Source: a virus
DNA length: 31,849 nucleotides
Reading direction: 5' to 3' (one strand)
Virus record (IMG/VR): IMGVR_UViG_3300009285_000224
Span: 1 to 31,849 of that record
Under the pieces are notes generated by a model. It searched no databases and was not told where the DNA came from. It was given only the letters and a program-made list of their open reading frames with translations. Shown here one piece after another: positions 24,127 through 30,617 of the stretch. The translations under genes were made by a program, and so were the position numbers. Numbering within the stretch: the first letter of the stretch is position 1; every line of letters starts with the position of its first letter.

Positions 24127-24541
24127 ACATCTAAATACTTTTGCTGATAATCATTTGCAGATACAGGGTTATCACTTCGGACAGTTCTATGACATAAACA
24201 CGAGCGGAACGATCAACTATCCTTTGATGGCAGTACAACCTGAATCGAGTAATATTGTAAAAGGTGAAATGTCTTACGAGTTTACGGTAGCGATAGCGGA
24301 CATAGTACAGAAAGGGGATGGGGACTGGGTTGACATATTGAACGATATGCAACGAATTGCCTCTGATATAGTCACGGAGGTACGACAGGGAGGCTTTGCC
24401 GGGACATACGACTGGACAATGCAGGAAGGGATTAACATGACATCGTTTAAAGAAAGGTGGAACGAAGAAGTAACAGGATGGAGTTTTAAAATAAAAATAA
24501 AAACAGATTGGGATTATAATCAATGTGCAATACCAACTTAA
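24101..24541 (+). CDS. Neck/tail-terminator-like protein
   Basis: 146 aa. INYPLMAVQPESSNIV then YEFTVAIADIVQKGDGDW and VDILNDMQRIASDIVTEVRQG resemble the layout of tail-completion or terminator proteins: beta-strands, an acidic turn, then a long helix. The C-terminus returns to strands (EEVTGWSFKIKIKTDW). It would cap the tail tube so it can dock to the connector. The order connector, then terminator, is normal. No motif is exclusive to the family, so this is moderate. Confidence 0.55.
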   Translation: MVTIKQINKHLNTFADNHLQIQGYHFGQFYDINTSGTINYPLMAVQPESSNIVKGEMSYEFTVAIADIVQKGDGDWVDILNDMQRIASDIVTEVRQGGFAGTYDWTMQEGINMTSFKERWNEEVTGWSFKIKIKTDWDYNQCAIPT

Positions 24542-24555
24542 ATAAATAAAACAAA

Positions 24556-25077
24556 ATGTCACAAAATTTAAAGATTAAAAGATTTACTTACGAGTTTGCA
24601 AGACCTAACAATGCAACCGCTTACGCAGCTCAGGACGCTGTTAGCAATAGCGCAACTGCGCCATCTGTTTTTACACTAACCAATAAACTATCTAACGGTA
24701 CTGACCCCGGAGAAGACCTTGTTGTCGGTGGAACTTACCAGATTAAAACAGTAAAACTTTGCGCCAGTTCAGCAACTACCACTAACGCAAATTTTGATTT
24801 GTGGTTTTACACTTCTGGAGTTACCAACACCAATGATAATGCTGCTATGCCGTTAACCTATGCCAATAGACAAGCTAGGATTGGGAAAGTTGCACTTTCA
24901 TTGGCAATCGCTGGTACAGGAGGTGACTGTGCAGAACAAACAGCGAGCGATGTTAATTTAACTTTCAGGGCAATAGATGCTGCACCTACCGTTATATTAG
25001 TAGCTACCGCTGCATATACGCCCATAGCGGTGGAAAACTTTTTTATAGAAGCAGAAATAATAAGAATTGACGACTAA
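24556..25077 (+). CDS. Virion fibre/decoration-like protein
   Basis: 173 aa, beta-rich, with no signal or metal motif. FARPNNATAYAAQDAV near the start, DLWFYTSGVTNTNDNAAM in the middle and LVATAAYTPIAVENFFIEAEI at the end match a recurrent phage structural module (R-P-x-N-x-T-A-Y-x-A-x-D ... D-N-A-A ... A-Y-T-P). In other phages such proteins are encoded near capsid or tail fibres and are likely head decoration or fibre parts. It precedes a lectin-like protein. Exact place in the particle is unknown. Confidence 0.6.
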   Translation: MSQNLKIKRFTYEFARPNNATAYAAQDAVSNSATAPSVFTLTNKLSNGTDPGEDLVVGGTYQIKTVKLCASSATTTNANFDLWFYTSGVTNTNDNAAMPLTYANRQARIGKVALSLAIAGTGGDCAEQTASDVNLTFRAIDAAPTVILVATAAYTPIAVENFFIEAEIIRIDD

Positions 25078-25089
25078 TTAAAATAAAAA

Positions 25090-25878
25090 ATGAGTTTTTT
25101 AATTTTAGACGGAGCGGGTTACGATTCAGGTGCTAAAGCGTATTTTAATTTTTTGTCTGAAGACCCTTCTACGGCAAGAAAGAAAATACTAAATACCCTA
25201 GTTAAAAATTTAAAGGCAAGCGGTAATTGGGGACTATTAGATAGGCTTTGGCTTTATGCATCTGAAAAACAACAAGCGGGGACTATAAGCCTTGTTAATC
25301 CTTCGTCTACTGCACTTACAGAAGTAAATGCCCCAACATGGGTTGCAAACCAAGGGTATACAAGTGACGGGGCTACGAGTTATATAGATACTAATTTCAA
25401 CCCAAACACACAAGGAATTAATTATGTTTTAAATAGTTGTTGCGTATTCGTTTACAATAGGACAAATATAAAAGAGGATAACAACCACGGGAATTATGAC
25501 GCAACAAACGCAGTACTATTTGCGGAGCGGGTTACATCTCCAGACGAAACAGCTACTGCTAGGATTAACCAAACCGTAGGTGCTGTTACTGTAAGCGCTT
25601 CAAACACTAATTCATCAGGGCTGATTTTGTTTAGAAGAACCGCGTCAAATGCTGTAGCTATTTTTCGAAACGGTAGTTCTTTAGGAACAGGAACAACAGC
25701 ATCCAATGGATTTCCGAACAATAATATGTATTTTTTAGCAAGAAATGCCAACGGAACACCGAATTCATTTTCAACTAAGCAACATAGTATTTTTGGTATT
25801 GGTTCAGGAGCAATAGACCAAGCTGCTCTCTATACTCACATACAACAATATATGACCTCTTTAGGTACCCAAGTATAA
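25090..25878 (+). CDS. Lectin-like virion/fibre protein
   Basis: 262 aa. NWGLLDRLWLYASEKQQAG, then NPSSTALTEVNAPTW and YTSDGATSYIDTNFNP, is a repeated phage pattern leading into a concanavalin-like jelly roll. Strands run through AVAIFRNGSSLGTGTTASNG and a C-terminal helix AALYTHIQQYMTSLGTQ ends it. It probably recognises a surface glycan or decorates the particle. It sits between the decoration-like protein and the lysis genes. The stop overlaps the next start by TAATG. There is no diversity-generating element nearby. Confidence 0.62.
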   Translation: MSFLILDGAGYDSGAKAYFNFLSEDPSTARKKILNTLVKNLKASGNWGLLDRLWLYASEKQQAGTISLVNPSSTALTEVNAPTWVANQGYTSDGATSYIDTNFNPNTQGINYVLNSCCVFVYNRTNIKEDNNHGNYDATNAVLFAERVTSPDETATARINQTVGAVTVSASNTNSSGLILFRRTASNAVAIFRNGSSLGTGTTASNGFPNNNMYFLARNANGTPNSFSTKQHSIFGIGSGAIDQAALYTHIQQYMTSLGTQV

Positions 25879-26114
25879 TGGAGAGCTTCTACAAAATATC
25901 ACCAGGGCAAGCTACTTTAATAAGTAAGTTTATTTATTCTCCTAATCAAATGATAGATCCGTTTGTAGGAGAACAGAAGGATGGGCTATTACTTGTTCGC
26001 AAATCTATGTACGAACTACTAAAAGACCGTGCTGAATTTAAAAAAATAGATTGGACAAAAGTGCCATTAGTTCCTAAAGATCAGCTTGACCCTAAAGTAA
26101 TAACACAACCATGA
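25878..26114 (+). CDS. Hypothetical protein, 78 aa
   Basis: I do not recognise it. The sequence MESFYKISPGQATLISKFIY then MIDPFVGEQKDGLLLVRKSM looks like a soluble alpha/beta protein without signal peptide or Cys. Short proteins like this often follow the lectin-like gene in related phages and may be its partner. It is coupled to both neighbours (TAATG upstream, ATGA downstream), which supports translation. Confidence 0.55.
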   Translation: MESFYKISPGQATLISKFIYSPNQMIDPFVGEQKDGLLLVRKSMYELLKDRAEFKKIDWTKVPLVPKDQLDPKVITQP

Positions 26115-26350
26115 CCGAAAAACCGGAAAGCCATCGTGAGATACTTAGGGATATTCAGTTTTCTCAAACAAGAATATTAAATATCCTGCTCGGTGATGAA
26201 CAGGCAAAACAGGAAGGATTGGTACATAAGGTTGCAAGGCATGGAGAGTATATACGAAAAGATAAGAAATTCAAGTGGGCAGTCGCTTCTATTTTGTTTG
26301 GAAGCACCGGGGGATTCATGGCATGGATAAAGCAACATTTAGGGATATGA
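26111..26350 (+). CDS. Holin-like/XhlA-like membrane protein
   Basis: 79 aa. An N-terminal amphipathic helix (HREILRDIQFSQTRILNILL) and a charged middle precede one C-terminal membrane segment, WAVASILFGSTGGFMAWI, ending in KQHLGI. This layout, with the membrane helix last, is like XhlA-type haemolysin or holin-associated proteins. Its ATGA overlap with an M15 endolysin gene supports a lysis role. One membrane segment alone would form a small type III-like holin or an accessory. The true holin might instead be the gene at 26779. Confidence 0.6.
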   Translation: MTEKPESHREILRDIQFSQTRILNILLGDEQAKQEGLVHKVARHGEYIRKDKKFKWAVASILFGSTGGFMAWIKQHLGI

Positions 26351-26775
26351 AAATTTCCACCTACTTCACCATACATGAACTTGTCCCAAAAGAGCTATAC
26401 GCTAAATTCGAGGATAAGTCTATCTGGTTTTTAGAAAGAGAAACACTACTACTTGCTGATTTTATACGTGATCGGTTCGGGAAGTCCATGACCATTAACA
26501 ACTGGCATGCAGGAGGAAGTCTTAATAACCGAGGATTTAGAATGCCTGACGCTGCAATAGGAGGCACTCTAAGCCAGCATAAGTTCGGAAGGGCAATAGA
26601 CTTCAACATTGCCGGAATAACCCCGCAGGAGGTCTACAAAGACATAATAGACCATTCTGATATGTACATGAAGGCGGGGGCTACAACAGTGGAGGATATT
26701 GCCTTTACATCGGGGTGGACGCACATAGATAGAAGATGGACAAATTCACCAAAAATATTAACAGTAAAACCATAA
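26347..26775 (+). CDS. M15 peptidase endolysin
   Basis: 142 aa. SQHKFGRAIDF holds the S-x-H-x6-D zinc site (His78, Asp85) and SGWTHIDRR holds the third ligand (His126) of M15 D-Ala-D-Ala carboxypeptidase-type enzymes. INNWHAGGSLNNRGFRMP is the conserved block before it. The enzyme would cut peptidoglycan cross-links at lysis. The start at 26347 is chosen because it forms ATGA with the holin-like gene; the frame is open 24 codons further up but only inside that gene. There is no signal peptide, so export depends on a holin. Confidence 0.88.
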   Translation: MKISTYFTIHELVPKELYAKFEDKSIWFLERETLLLADFIRDRFGKSMTINNWHAGGSLNNRGFRMPDAAIGGTLSQHKFGRAIDFNIAGITPQEVYKDIIDHSDMYMKAGATTVEDIAFTSGWTHIDRRWTNSPKILTVKP

Positions 26776-26778
26776 CCA

Positions 26779-27087
26779 ATGACACAAACAGAACCAAAGA
26801 CCAAAGCAGGGAAATTCTTTCAAAATGTACTAAAGCCCATTGTAAGAGCAGCCGTAAAACAAATTCCGGTGATCGGCACGCCCATCGTTGAGATCGTGAC
26901 CAACCTGACACAGCCAAAGGATGCACCAAAGAAGCACAGTTACCTCTCTATTGGCGTACAGGCTGCGATTGCCCTCATTGTGATACTTGACATCGTTCTG
27001 AACAAAGGGGTGAACCTACTGGCCTTAATTGACCTCGTAGGGATATTCCCCGCATCGGAGGTAACTGAGATCAGCCCGGTTCTGTAA
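26779..27087 (+). CDS. Small membrane protein, possible holin
   Basis: 102 aa. The first half is basic and amphipathic (FFQNVLKPIVRAAVKQI). One or two hydrophobic segments follow: YLSIGVQAAIALIVILDIVL and LLALIDLVGIF. It begins 3 bases after the endolysin gene, so a lysis role such as holin or antiholin is likely. No spanin lipobox is present. It is the last gene of the rightward virion/lysis unit. Confidence 0.6.
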   Translation: MTQTEPKTKAGKFFQNVLKPIVRAAVKQIPVIGTPIVEIVTNLTQPKDAPKKHSYLSIGVQAAIALIVILDIVLNKGVNLLALIDLVGIFPASEVTEISPVL

Positions 27088-27138
27088 ACCGCCCATATTC
27101 CAGCATTGCATCCTGTCCGGTTAATACTGGATGTGATT

Positions 27139-27171
27139 CCATAGCCACCTCTACGTCGTAAGTGGCTATGG
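27139..27171 (+). terminator. Perfect 10-bp hairpin after lysis genes
   Basis: CCATAGCCAC (27139-27148) and GTGGCTATGG (27162-27171) form a perfect stem with a 13-base loop, followed by GTAATTTTA instead of a clean T-tract. It sits in the 177-base gap between the lysis unit and the early-type region, so a terminator role is plausible. It could also be an RNA-processing or protein-binding site. The rest of that gap holds only the operator-like repeat and -7 box described separately. Confidence 0.5.
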
Positions 27172-27218
27172 GTAATTTTAGCGAAATTTATCGGTTGCAT
27201 TATTTACTAAAAATAAAT

Positions 27219-27237
27219 ATATACAAAAGTGTATAGG
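27219..27237 (+). promoter_or_regulatory. Operator-like repeat, left copy
   Basis: ATATACAAAAGTGTATAGG. It contains the palindrome TATACA-AAAG-TGTATA (27220-27235). The same 19 bases recur in inverted orientation at 27467-27485 with one difference. It lies about 16 bases upstream of the -7 box of the small HTH gene, a position where a repressor would block transcription. Confidence 0.65.
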
Positions 27238-27252
27238 TAACATAAATGTTAT

Positions 27253-27260
27253 TATATTTG
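27253..27260 (+). promoter_or_regulatory. Bacteroidetes-type -7 box
   Basis: TATATTTG matches the TAnnTTTG consensus of the Bacteroidetes housekeeping sigma factor exactly. It ends only 4 bases before the ATG at 27265, so transcripts would be leaderless or nearly so. No clear -33 TTG is seen at the normal distance. Confidence 0.5.
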
Positions 27261-27264
27261 TATT

Positions 27265-27450
27265 ATGAAAGCAGCAGAACAAATTAAAAGAGCAACTACT
27301 TCATCACCTGATTCTCCCCGTAAATTCAGCAAAACGTTTGTGTCTTCTCTGCTTGAGATGTCCCGTAAAACTTTTTATGAGAGAATGATTAATGATGATT
27401 TTAGCGCAGATGAGATAAAGAAATTAAAAGAAAACAGAATCATTAACTAA
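27265..27450 (+). CDS. Small HTH-type DNA-binding protein
   Basis: 61 aa. KTFVSSLLEMSRKTFYERMI then NDDFSADEIKKLKENRI is a helix-turn-helix pattern, with MSRKTFYERM as recognition helix. N-terminal Lys/Arg residues (IKRATTSSPDSPRKF) may add DNA contacts. The gene is the first of the right-hand region, has its own -7 box, and is flanked on both sides by inverted copies of one 19-base sequence. It is a good candidate for an autoregulator or early switch protein acting at those sites. The size is small for a repressor with a dimer domain. Confidence 0.68.
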   Translation: MKAAEQIKRATTSSPDSPRKFSKTFVSSLLEMSRKTFYERMINDDFSADEIKKLKENRIIN

Positions 27451-27466
27451 AAAAATTTCTCTAACA

Positions 27467-27485
27467 CCTAAACACTTTTGTATAT
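27467..27485 (-). promoter_or_regulatory. Operator-like repeat, right copy (inverted)
   Basis: On the - strand this reads ATATACAAAAGTGTTTAGG, 18 of 19 bases identical to the left copy at 27219-27237. On the + strand it contains CACTTTTG, a near match to the -7 box, and its last bases overlap the ATG at 27484. Binding here would control the downstream operon. Confidence 0.62.
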
Positions 27486-27807
27486 GTCAATTCACAAAAA
27501 AACCTTCAACGACAAAGGCGAGAAGTTTTGTTGTAAATGCAAAGCATATCATCCTGTGTCAGCGTTTTATAAATCAGGATATGTTTGCACCGCAACCTTT
27601 CGCGCATTTTCAGGAATTAAAATAGAGGACAAAACTAAAATGGAAATACCCATTCCTGATAAAGACTTTGTGGACAATGCAGTGAAATTACTTAGATTTC
27701 AATTGCCCGATTTGAAACTTGCCAACCCTTACATCTATCAACGCCCTGATGCTTACGATATTTATATGGAAGATAAACGAACCAACACTAATCCAACTAT
27801 CCTATGA
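27484..27807 (+). CDS. Hypothetical protein with Cys-rich N-terminus
   Basis: 107 aa from the ATG at 27484; a TTG at 27478 is in frame but lies inside the operator-like repeat. KFCCKCKAYHPVSAFYKSGYVC resembles the first half of a treble-clef zinc finger as found in HNH-associated proteins, but only one later Cys is present. The rest is predicted mixed alpha/beta (FVDNAVKLLRFQLPDL). Function unknown; first gene of a coupled string, ending ATGA with the next. Confidence 0.6.
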   Translation: MSIHKKTFNDKGEKFCCKCKAYHPVSAFYKSGYVCTATFRAFSGIKIEDKTKMEIPIPDKDFVDNAVKLLRFQLPDLKLANPYIYQRPDAYDIYMEDKRTNTNPTIL

Positions 27808-28055
27808 CAAACAAATTCCGCTCAAAAGCCTTTATCAAAATTAAACATTCAATACTGAGTGCCACCAATTCCGATCACCTCGTATCGTGCCGGACAATGA
27901 TTGAAAACTCCACGCCCATACTTGACGCTGGAGAGATACTGATATTACAGGAGTACCTTTTATCAGCATGGGATAAAATTAATCCGGTACATGAAACATT
28001 CGCAAACGAAATGGAAACTTACAGAATGAAACAAATAAATAATAATCAAATATGA
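27804..28055 (+). CDS. Hypothetical helical protein, 83 aa
   Basis: No family is recognised. The sequence is helical throughout (KAFIKIKHSILSATNS, CRTMIENSTPILD, EILILQEYLLSAWDKI) and has a basic start and polar tail. Overlaps by ATGA on both sides show it belongs to the coupled early string. It could be a small regulator or anti-host protein, but no motif supports any particular role. Confidence 0.6.
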   Translation: MTNKFRSKAFIKIKHSILSATNSDHLVSCRTMIENSTPILDAGEILILQEYLLSAWDKINPVHETFANEMETYRMKQINNNQI

Positions 28056-28231
28056 AAATAGAAATAAGAAAAGAACGCAGAGTTAGTGGACAAGTTTGGT
28101 ATGTAGTTTATGCTGACAAATCATTCCAAGGCTCGTTTCTGTCAGAGGCGGAAGCAAAAGAGCAACTCGAACTAATAAAGAAAAACCGAAACTTACAAGC
28201 AGATGAAACAATTTACACAGAAACAATATGA
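28052..28231 (+). CDS. Small hypothetical protein, 59 aa
   Basis: An ORF of 59 codons beginning in an ATGA overlap with the previous stop and ending the same way. The product MKIEIRKERRVSGQVWYVVY then ADKSFQGSFLSEAEAKEQLE has a short beta-hairpin followed by a helix, a common plan for small phage proteins. Without it and the next ORF there would be ~350 empty bases inside a coupled operon, so I regard it as real. Function unknown. Confidence 0.6.
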   Translation: MKIEIRKERRVSGQVWYVVYADKSFQGSFLSEAEAKEQLELIKKNRNLQADETIYTETI

Positions 28232-28407
28232 ACAAACTCAACTCCACCCTTGACGAAGCCATTAACAGGCTTAATCAAATCCTATCAGACAGGGCAAAAC
28301 AAAAAACAGATTCCGAACTTCTTGAAATACTTTTGAGTAAAGAAGAATGGGATAACCCACTTATTGAATTAGTAAAGCAGGAAATTAAAAACAGAGCAAA
28401 CCGATGA
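28228..28407 (+). CDS. Small helical protein, 59 aa
   Basis: 59 codons coupled to both neighbours by ATGA. The product is almost wholly helical and amphipathic: LDEAINRLNQILSDRAKQ, SELLEILLSKEEW, PLIELVKQEIKNRANR. No motif or membrane segment. The heptad-like spacing of Leu and Ile suggests a coiled-coil dimer. Function unknown. Confidence 0.58.
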   Translation: MNKLNSTLDEAINRLNQILSDRAKQKTDSELLEILLSKEEWDNPLIELVKQEIKNRANR

Positions 28408-28625
28408 GCTACGACCCCAACCTTCCCGCAGGACTTCCATCGGACTTCAATGATGAAGCCACAATGAAAACTTGCCCGAACTGTATCAAAGGCGAAATAG
28501 TAGATTACGGAGAGGGTACTGAATGTCCGTCTTGCGAAGGGACTGGCGAAGTTGAAATGGATTTTAAGTCCATCAAAGATGCACTCGAAGAAATGCGGGA
28601 GAATGAAAACAGGCACGAATTATAA
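28404..28625 (+). CDS. DnaJ-like zinc finger protein, 73 aa
   Basis: Two Cys pairs, C24-x2-C27 and C41-x2-C44, the second in CPSCEGTGEV, which is the C-x2-C-x-G-x-G repeat of DnaJ-type zinc domains. The rest is short and acidic (FKSIKDALEEMRENEN). Phages often encode such stand-alone fingers; the partner is not known. ATGA overlap with the previous gene. Confidence 0.66.
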   Translation: MSYDPNLPAGLPSDFNDEATMKTCPNCIKGEIVDYGEGTECPSCEGTGEVEMDFKSIKDALEEMRENENRHEL

Positions 28626-28632
28626 TTGAAGA

Positions 28633-28860
28633 ATGAAACCAATAAAAATACAACCATTATTTTCAGAAAAAGATTTTAATATTGAATTTCCACAAATGCC
28701 AGAAATATATATTTGTGCCGGGTTTTATAAAATGAATGGGTATGACGGCTATTGGTCAGTATTTAAAGAATCATTTGAAAATAAGGAACAGGCGGAAAAA
28801 TATTGTAAATCAAAAACAAGAAACGGATGGCTTTGCTTTAAAATATTCAAATTAAAATAA
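28633..28860 (+). CDS. Hypothetical protein, 75 aa
   Basis: No family recognised. Aromatic and mixed alpha/beta: FPQMPEIYICAGFYKMNGYD, YWSVFKESFENKEQAEKYC, NGWLCFKIFKL. Three Cys are scattered and do not form pairs. The stop is directly followed by the next ATG (TAAATG). The start is 7 bases past the zinc-finger gene. Function unknown. Confidence 0.55.
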   Translation: MKPIKIQPLFSEKDFNIEFPQMPEIYICAGFYKMNGYDGYWSVFKESFENKEQAEKYCKSKTRNGWLCFKIFKLK

Positions 28861-29397
28861 ATGAACCAACAAGCCGCGAAAGCGCAAAATCAAATGACAC
28901 AAGAAAAAGAAAAGCATTGGAAAGATTTTTTTAATTACAAATACGCTGGAGGATATTTCCTGGATAAGTCTAAGGACTTGACAGTTGTAATTAATAAAAT
29001 TGTTATTGAGGAAGTGGTCGGGGCTAGCGGAAAAAAGCAGGATTGTCCGGTTTGCTATTTTGGCGGTTTGGAAAAGCCGATGATTTTAAACAAAACAAAT
29101 GCAAAGCAGATTGAAAAATTGTACGGAGAATCCAATCCAGACAAATGGGTTGGTAAAAAAATAATAGTTTATTCGACTAAAGTAGACGCATGGGGATCGG
29201 TTGTTGACGCATGGCGAGTCAGGGACTTCAAACCGGAATCGCAGCAGATAGATAACAAGGCTGCTTTAGAATTGATTGCATCGAGTAAGACGTTCTCTGA
29301 ATTACAAGCTAATTATACTTCTCTTAGTAAGGAACTTAAAGCTGATCCGGAAGTAATGAAAAAGAAGGACGAAATGAAAACCGCTTTAGGCAAATGA
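28861..29397 (+). CDS. Conserved phage protein beside exonuclease
   Basis: 178 aa. The middle MILNKTNAKQIEKLYGES then PDKWVGKKIIVYSTKVDAWG and VVDAWRVRDFKP is a pattern I associate with conserved phage proteins encoded beside recombination exonucleases. CPVC near residue 60 may bind metal. The C-terminus is a helical hairpin (FSELQANYTSLSKELK). It overlaps the YqaJ-type exonuclease gene by ATGA, so a role in recombination or DNA protection is likely, for example as a single-strand-binding partner. The biochemical role is not established by sequence. Confidence 0.6.
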   Translation: MNQQAAKAQNQMTQEKEKHWKDFFNYKYAGGYFLDKSKDLTVVINKIVIEEVVGASGKKQDCPVCYFGGLEKPMILNKTNAKQIEKLYGESNPDKWVGKKIIVYSTKVDAWGSVVDAWRVRDFKPESQQIDNKAALELIASSKTFSELQANYTSLSKELKADPEVMKKKDEMKTALGK

Positions 29398-30014
29398 GAA
29401 TCCACAAAGTAGAACAAGGCTCAGACGCATGGAAGCGAATCCGTCTTGGCAAAATCTCAGGAACACGTATCAAAGATGTTTTCAAATCTGATAACCTAGG
29501 ACTGATTGACGAACTCATTGCCGAATCAATATCGGACGAAATTGAAGAGGATGGATTTATTAATGAAGCCATGCAACGCGGGATTGATTACGAGCCACTT
29601 GCCAGAAAAGAATACGAGAAACGAACAGGATTAAAGGTTGAGCAGTTCGGTTTCTTGGAACATTCTAAATATGATTGGCTCGGATTCTCTCCAGACGGAT
29701 TGGTAAAAGACGGTAATGGGAAATATACTCATGCTATTGAAATAAAATGCCCTAATACATCTACGCACGTAAAATATATTCGTATGGGCGGGATTCCAAA
29801 TGAATACAAGTATCAGATATTCGGGGCTTTTATTGTATGTCAGGACTTAATGTCTTTGGATTTTATCAGCTATGATACTCGCTTTGGGATTAAACCGATG
29901 CACATTTATACCATCAGACGAGAGGATATATTCAAAGAAATTTCCGAAACCGAATCCGGGCTATTAAAGTTTATAGAAAAATATAATAAATACTATGAGC
30001 AAATTGTTATATAA
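29394..30014 (+). CDS. YqaJ/lambda-exonuclease-type nuclease
   Basis: 206 aa. QGSDAWKRIRLGKISGTRI (from residue 8) is the W-x2-I/L-R-x-G-x-I-[ST]-[GA] start of the YqaJ family. RGIDYEPLAR (E67), FSPDGLV (D101), AIEIKCP (E116, K118) and YQIFGAF (Q141) are the catalytic set of the PD-(D/E)xK fold. It would degrade one strand of linear dsDNA to give 3' overhangs for annealing. Length matches the family. The preceding gene is its likely partner; no separate annealing protein is visible in the window. Confidence 0.88.
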   Translation: MRIHKVEQGSDAWKRIRLGKISGTRIKDVFKSDNLGLIDELIAESISDEIEEDGFINEAMQRGIDYEPLARKEYEKRTGLKVEQFGFLEHSKYDWLGFSPDGLVKDGNGKYTHAIEIKCPNTSTHVKYIRMGGIPNEYKYQIFGAFIVCQDLMSLDFISYDTRFGIKPMHIYTIRREDIFKEISETESGLLKFIEKYNKYYEQIVI

Positions 30015-30085
30015 ACGCAACCAGCCCTGCATATTGTCAAGCCCTTGTTAATGGCTGGGCAGGCGGGCTGTTAAAACTCAAAACT
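30015..30085 (+). repeat. Palindromic intergenic spacer E1
   Basis: CAGCCC-TGC (30022-30030) can pair with GCA (30059-30061) and GGGCTG (30065-30070), leaving a GGC bulge; CCAGCC/GGCTGG is an alternative stem. It contains GTTAATGGCTGG and ends in a leader rich in AAAACT-type bases just before the ATG at 30086. The block GGCTGG-N7-GGCTGT-N-AAA is shared with spacer E4 near 31196. Confidence 0.55.
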
Positions 30086-30295
30086 ATGGAAAACGAAATT
30101 GAATATTGGATTGCTTGTGGTAAATTTGGAAATCATCAAGAACCAGAACAAAGAATTTATACAGAATTATTAATAGGCGATTATGTATGTTTTGAAGATG
30201 ATGAAAAGGATGATATACGATGTAAGGTTATAGAAAGATTTTTTGATGCGAGAAGTAATCAATTTATTTTTTATGTAAAAAAAGTAAAAGTATAA
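30086..30295 (+). CDS. Small hypothetical protein, 69 aa
   Basis: No family recognised. The protein is acidic in the middle and looks like a small beta-barrel: EYWIACGKFGNHQEP, LLIGDYVCFEDDEKDDIRC, RSNQFIFYVKKVKV. No Cys pair or membrane segment. It is bounded by palindromic spacers on both sides, so it stands as a single-ORF unit. The DNA is more A/T-rich than the virion region. Confidence 0.55.
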   Translation: MENEIEYWIACGKFGNHQEPEQRIYTELLIGDYVCFEDDEKDDIRCKVIERFFDARSNQFIFYVKKVKV

Positions 30296-30416
30296 TAGTG
30301 GTTGGCTGTTACGCCTGCCTTGCCAATAACGAAAAAGTATTGTGGCAGTTGCTTTGAATTGCCACAATACTATGTTAGCAGTAGTTAAAATTTGCCAAAC
30401 TAAAAACATAAATAGA
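30296..30416 (+). repeat. Palindromic intergenic spacer E2
   Basis: AGTATTGTGGCA (30336-30347) and TGCCACAATACT (30360-30371) are a perfect 12-bp stem with a 12-base loop. Outside it, TAAC (30327-30330) and GTTA (30374-30377) form a second pairing, with 5 unpaired bases on the left and 2 on the right. The spacer starts with GGTTGGCTGTTA and ends in a leader AACTAAAAACATAAATAG before the next ATG. No ORF that looks real crosses it. Confidence 0.65.
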
Positions 30417-30617
30417 ATGACACCAGAAAAAAATTGTTTAAGATGTGGAAAGCCAGAAAGCCAACACTACGAAAAAGATAATTGGAATTGCTATACTTGG
30501 GACAATTTTTTTCTTGAGATAGCAAAATTACATTACTCGGAAAGAGTACAATGGGCAAAAGATAATTATACTGTGCCGATACCCAAAAAAGAACATTACA
30601 CACTCAAAATAAAATGA
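30417..30617 (+). CDS. Small zinc-finger-like protein, 66 aa
   Basis: Start at 30417, since the frame upstream only covers the palindrome. NCLRCGKPESQHYEKDNWNC holds Cys7, Cys10, His17 and Cys25, a plausible zinc site. The rest is aromatic and helical (YTWDNFFLEIAKLHY). Role unknown. It overlaps the next gene by ATGA, so the two form a pair within one unit bounded by spacers E2 and E3. Confidence 0.58.
   Translation: MTPEKNCLRCGKPESQHYEKDNWNCYTWDNFFLEIAKLHYSERVQWAKDNYTVPIPKKEHYTLKIK

Noticed and set aside
24131-24562. 143-aa open frame on the - strand
   Set aside because: Antisense to the neck-like gene at 24101, with a low-complexity Cys/Phe/Ile-rich translation typical of shadow frames.
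25090-25878. Possible diversity-generating retroelement target (lectin-like protein)
   Set aside because: No reverse transcriptase, template repeat or variable-repeat pair is present.
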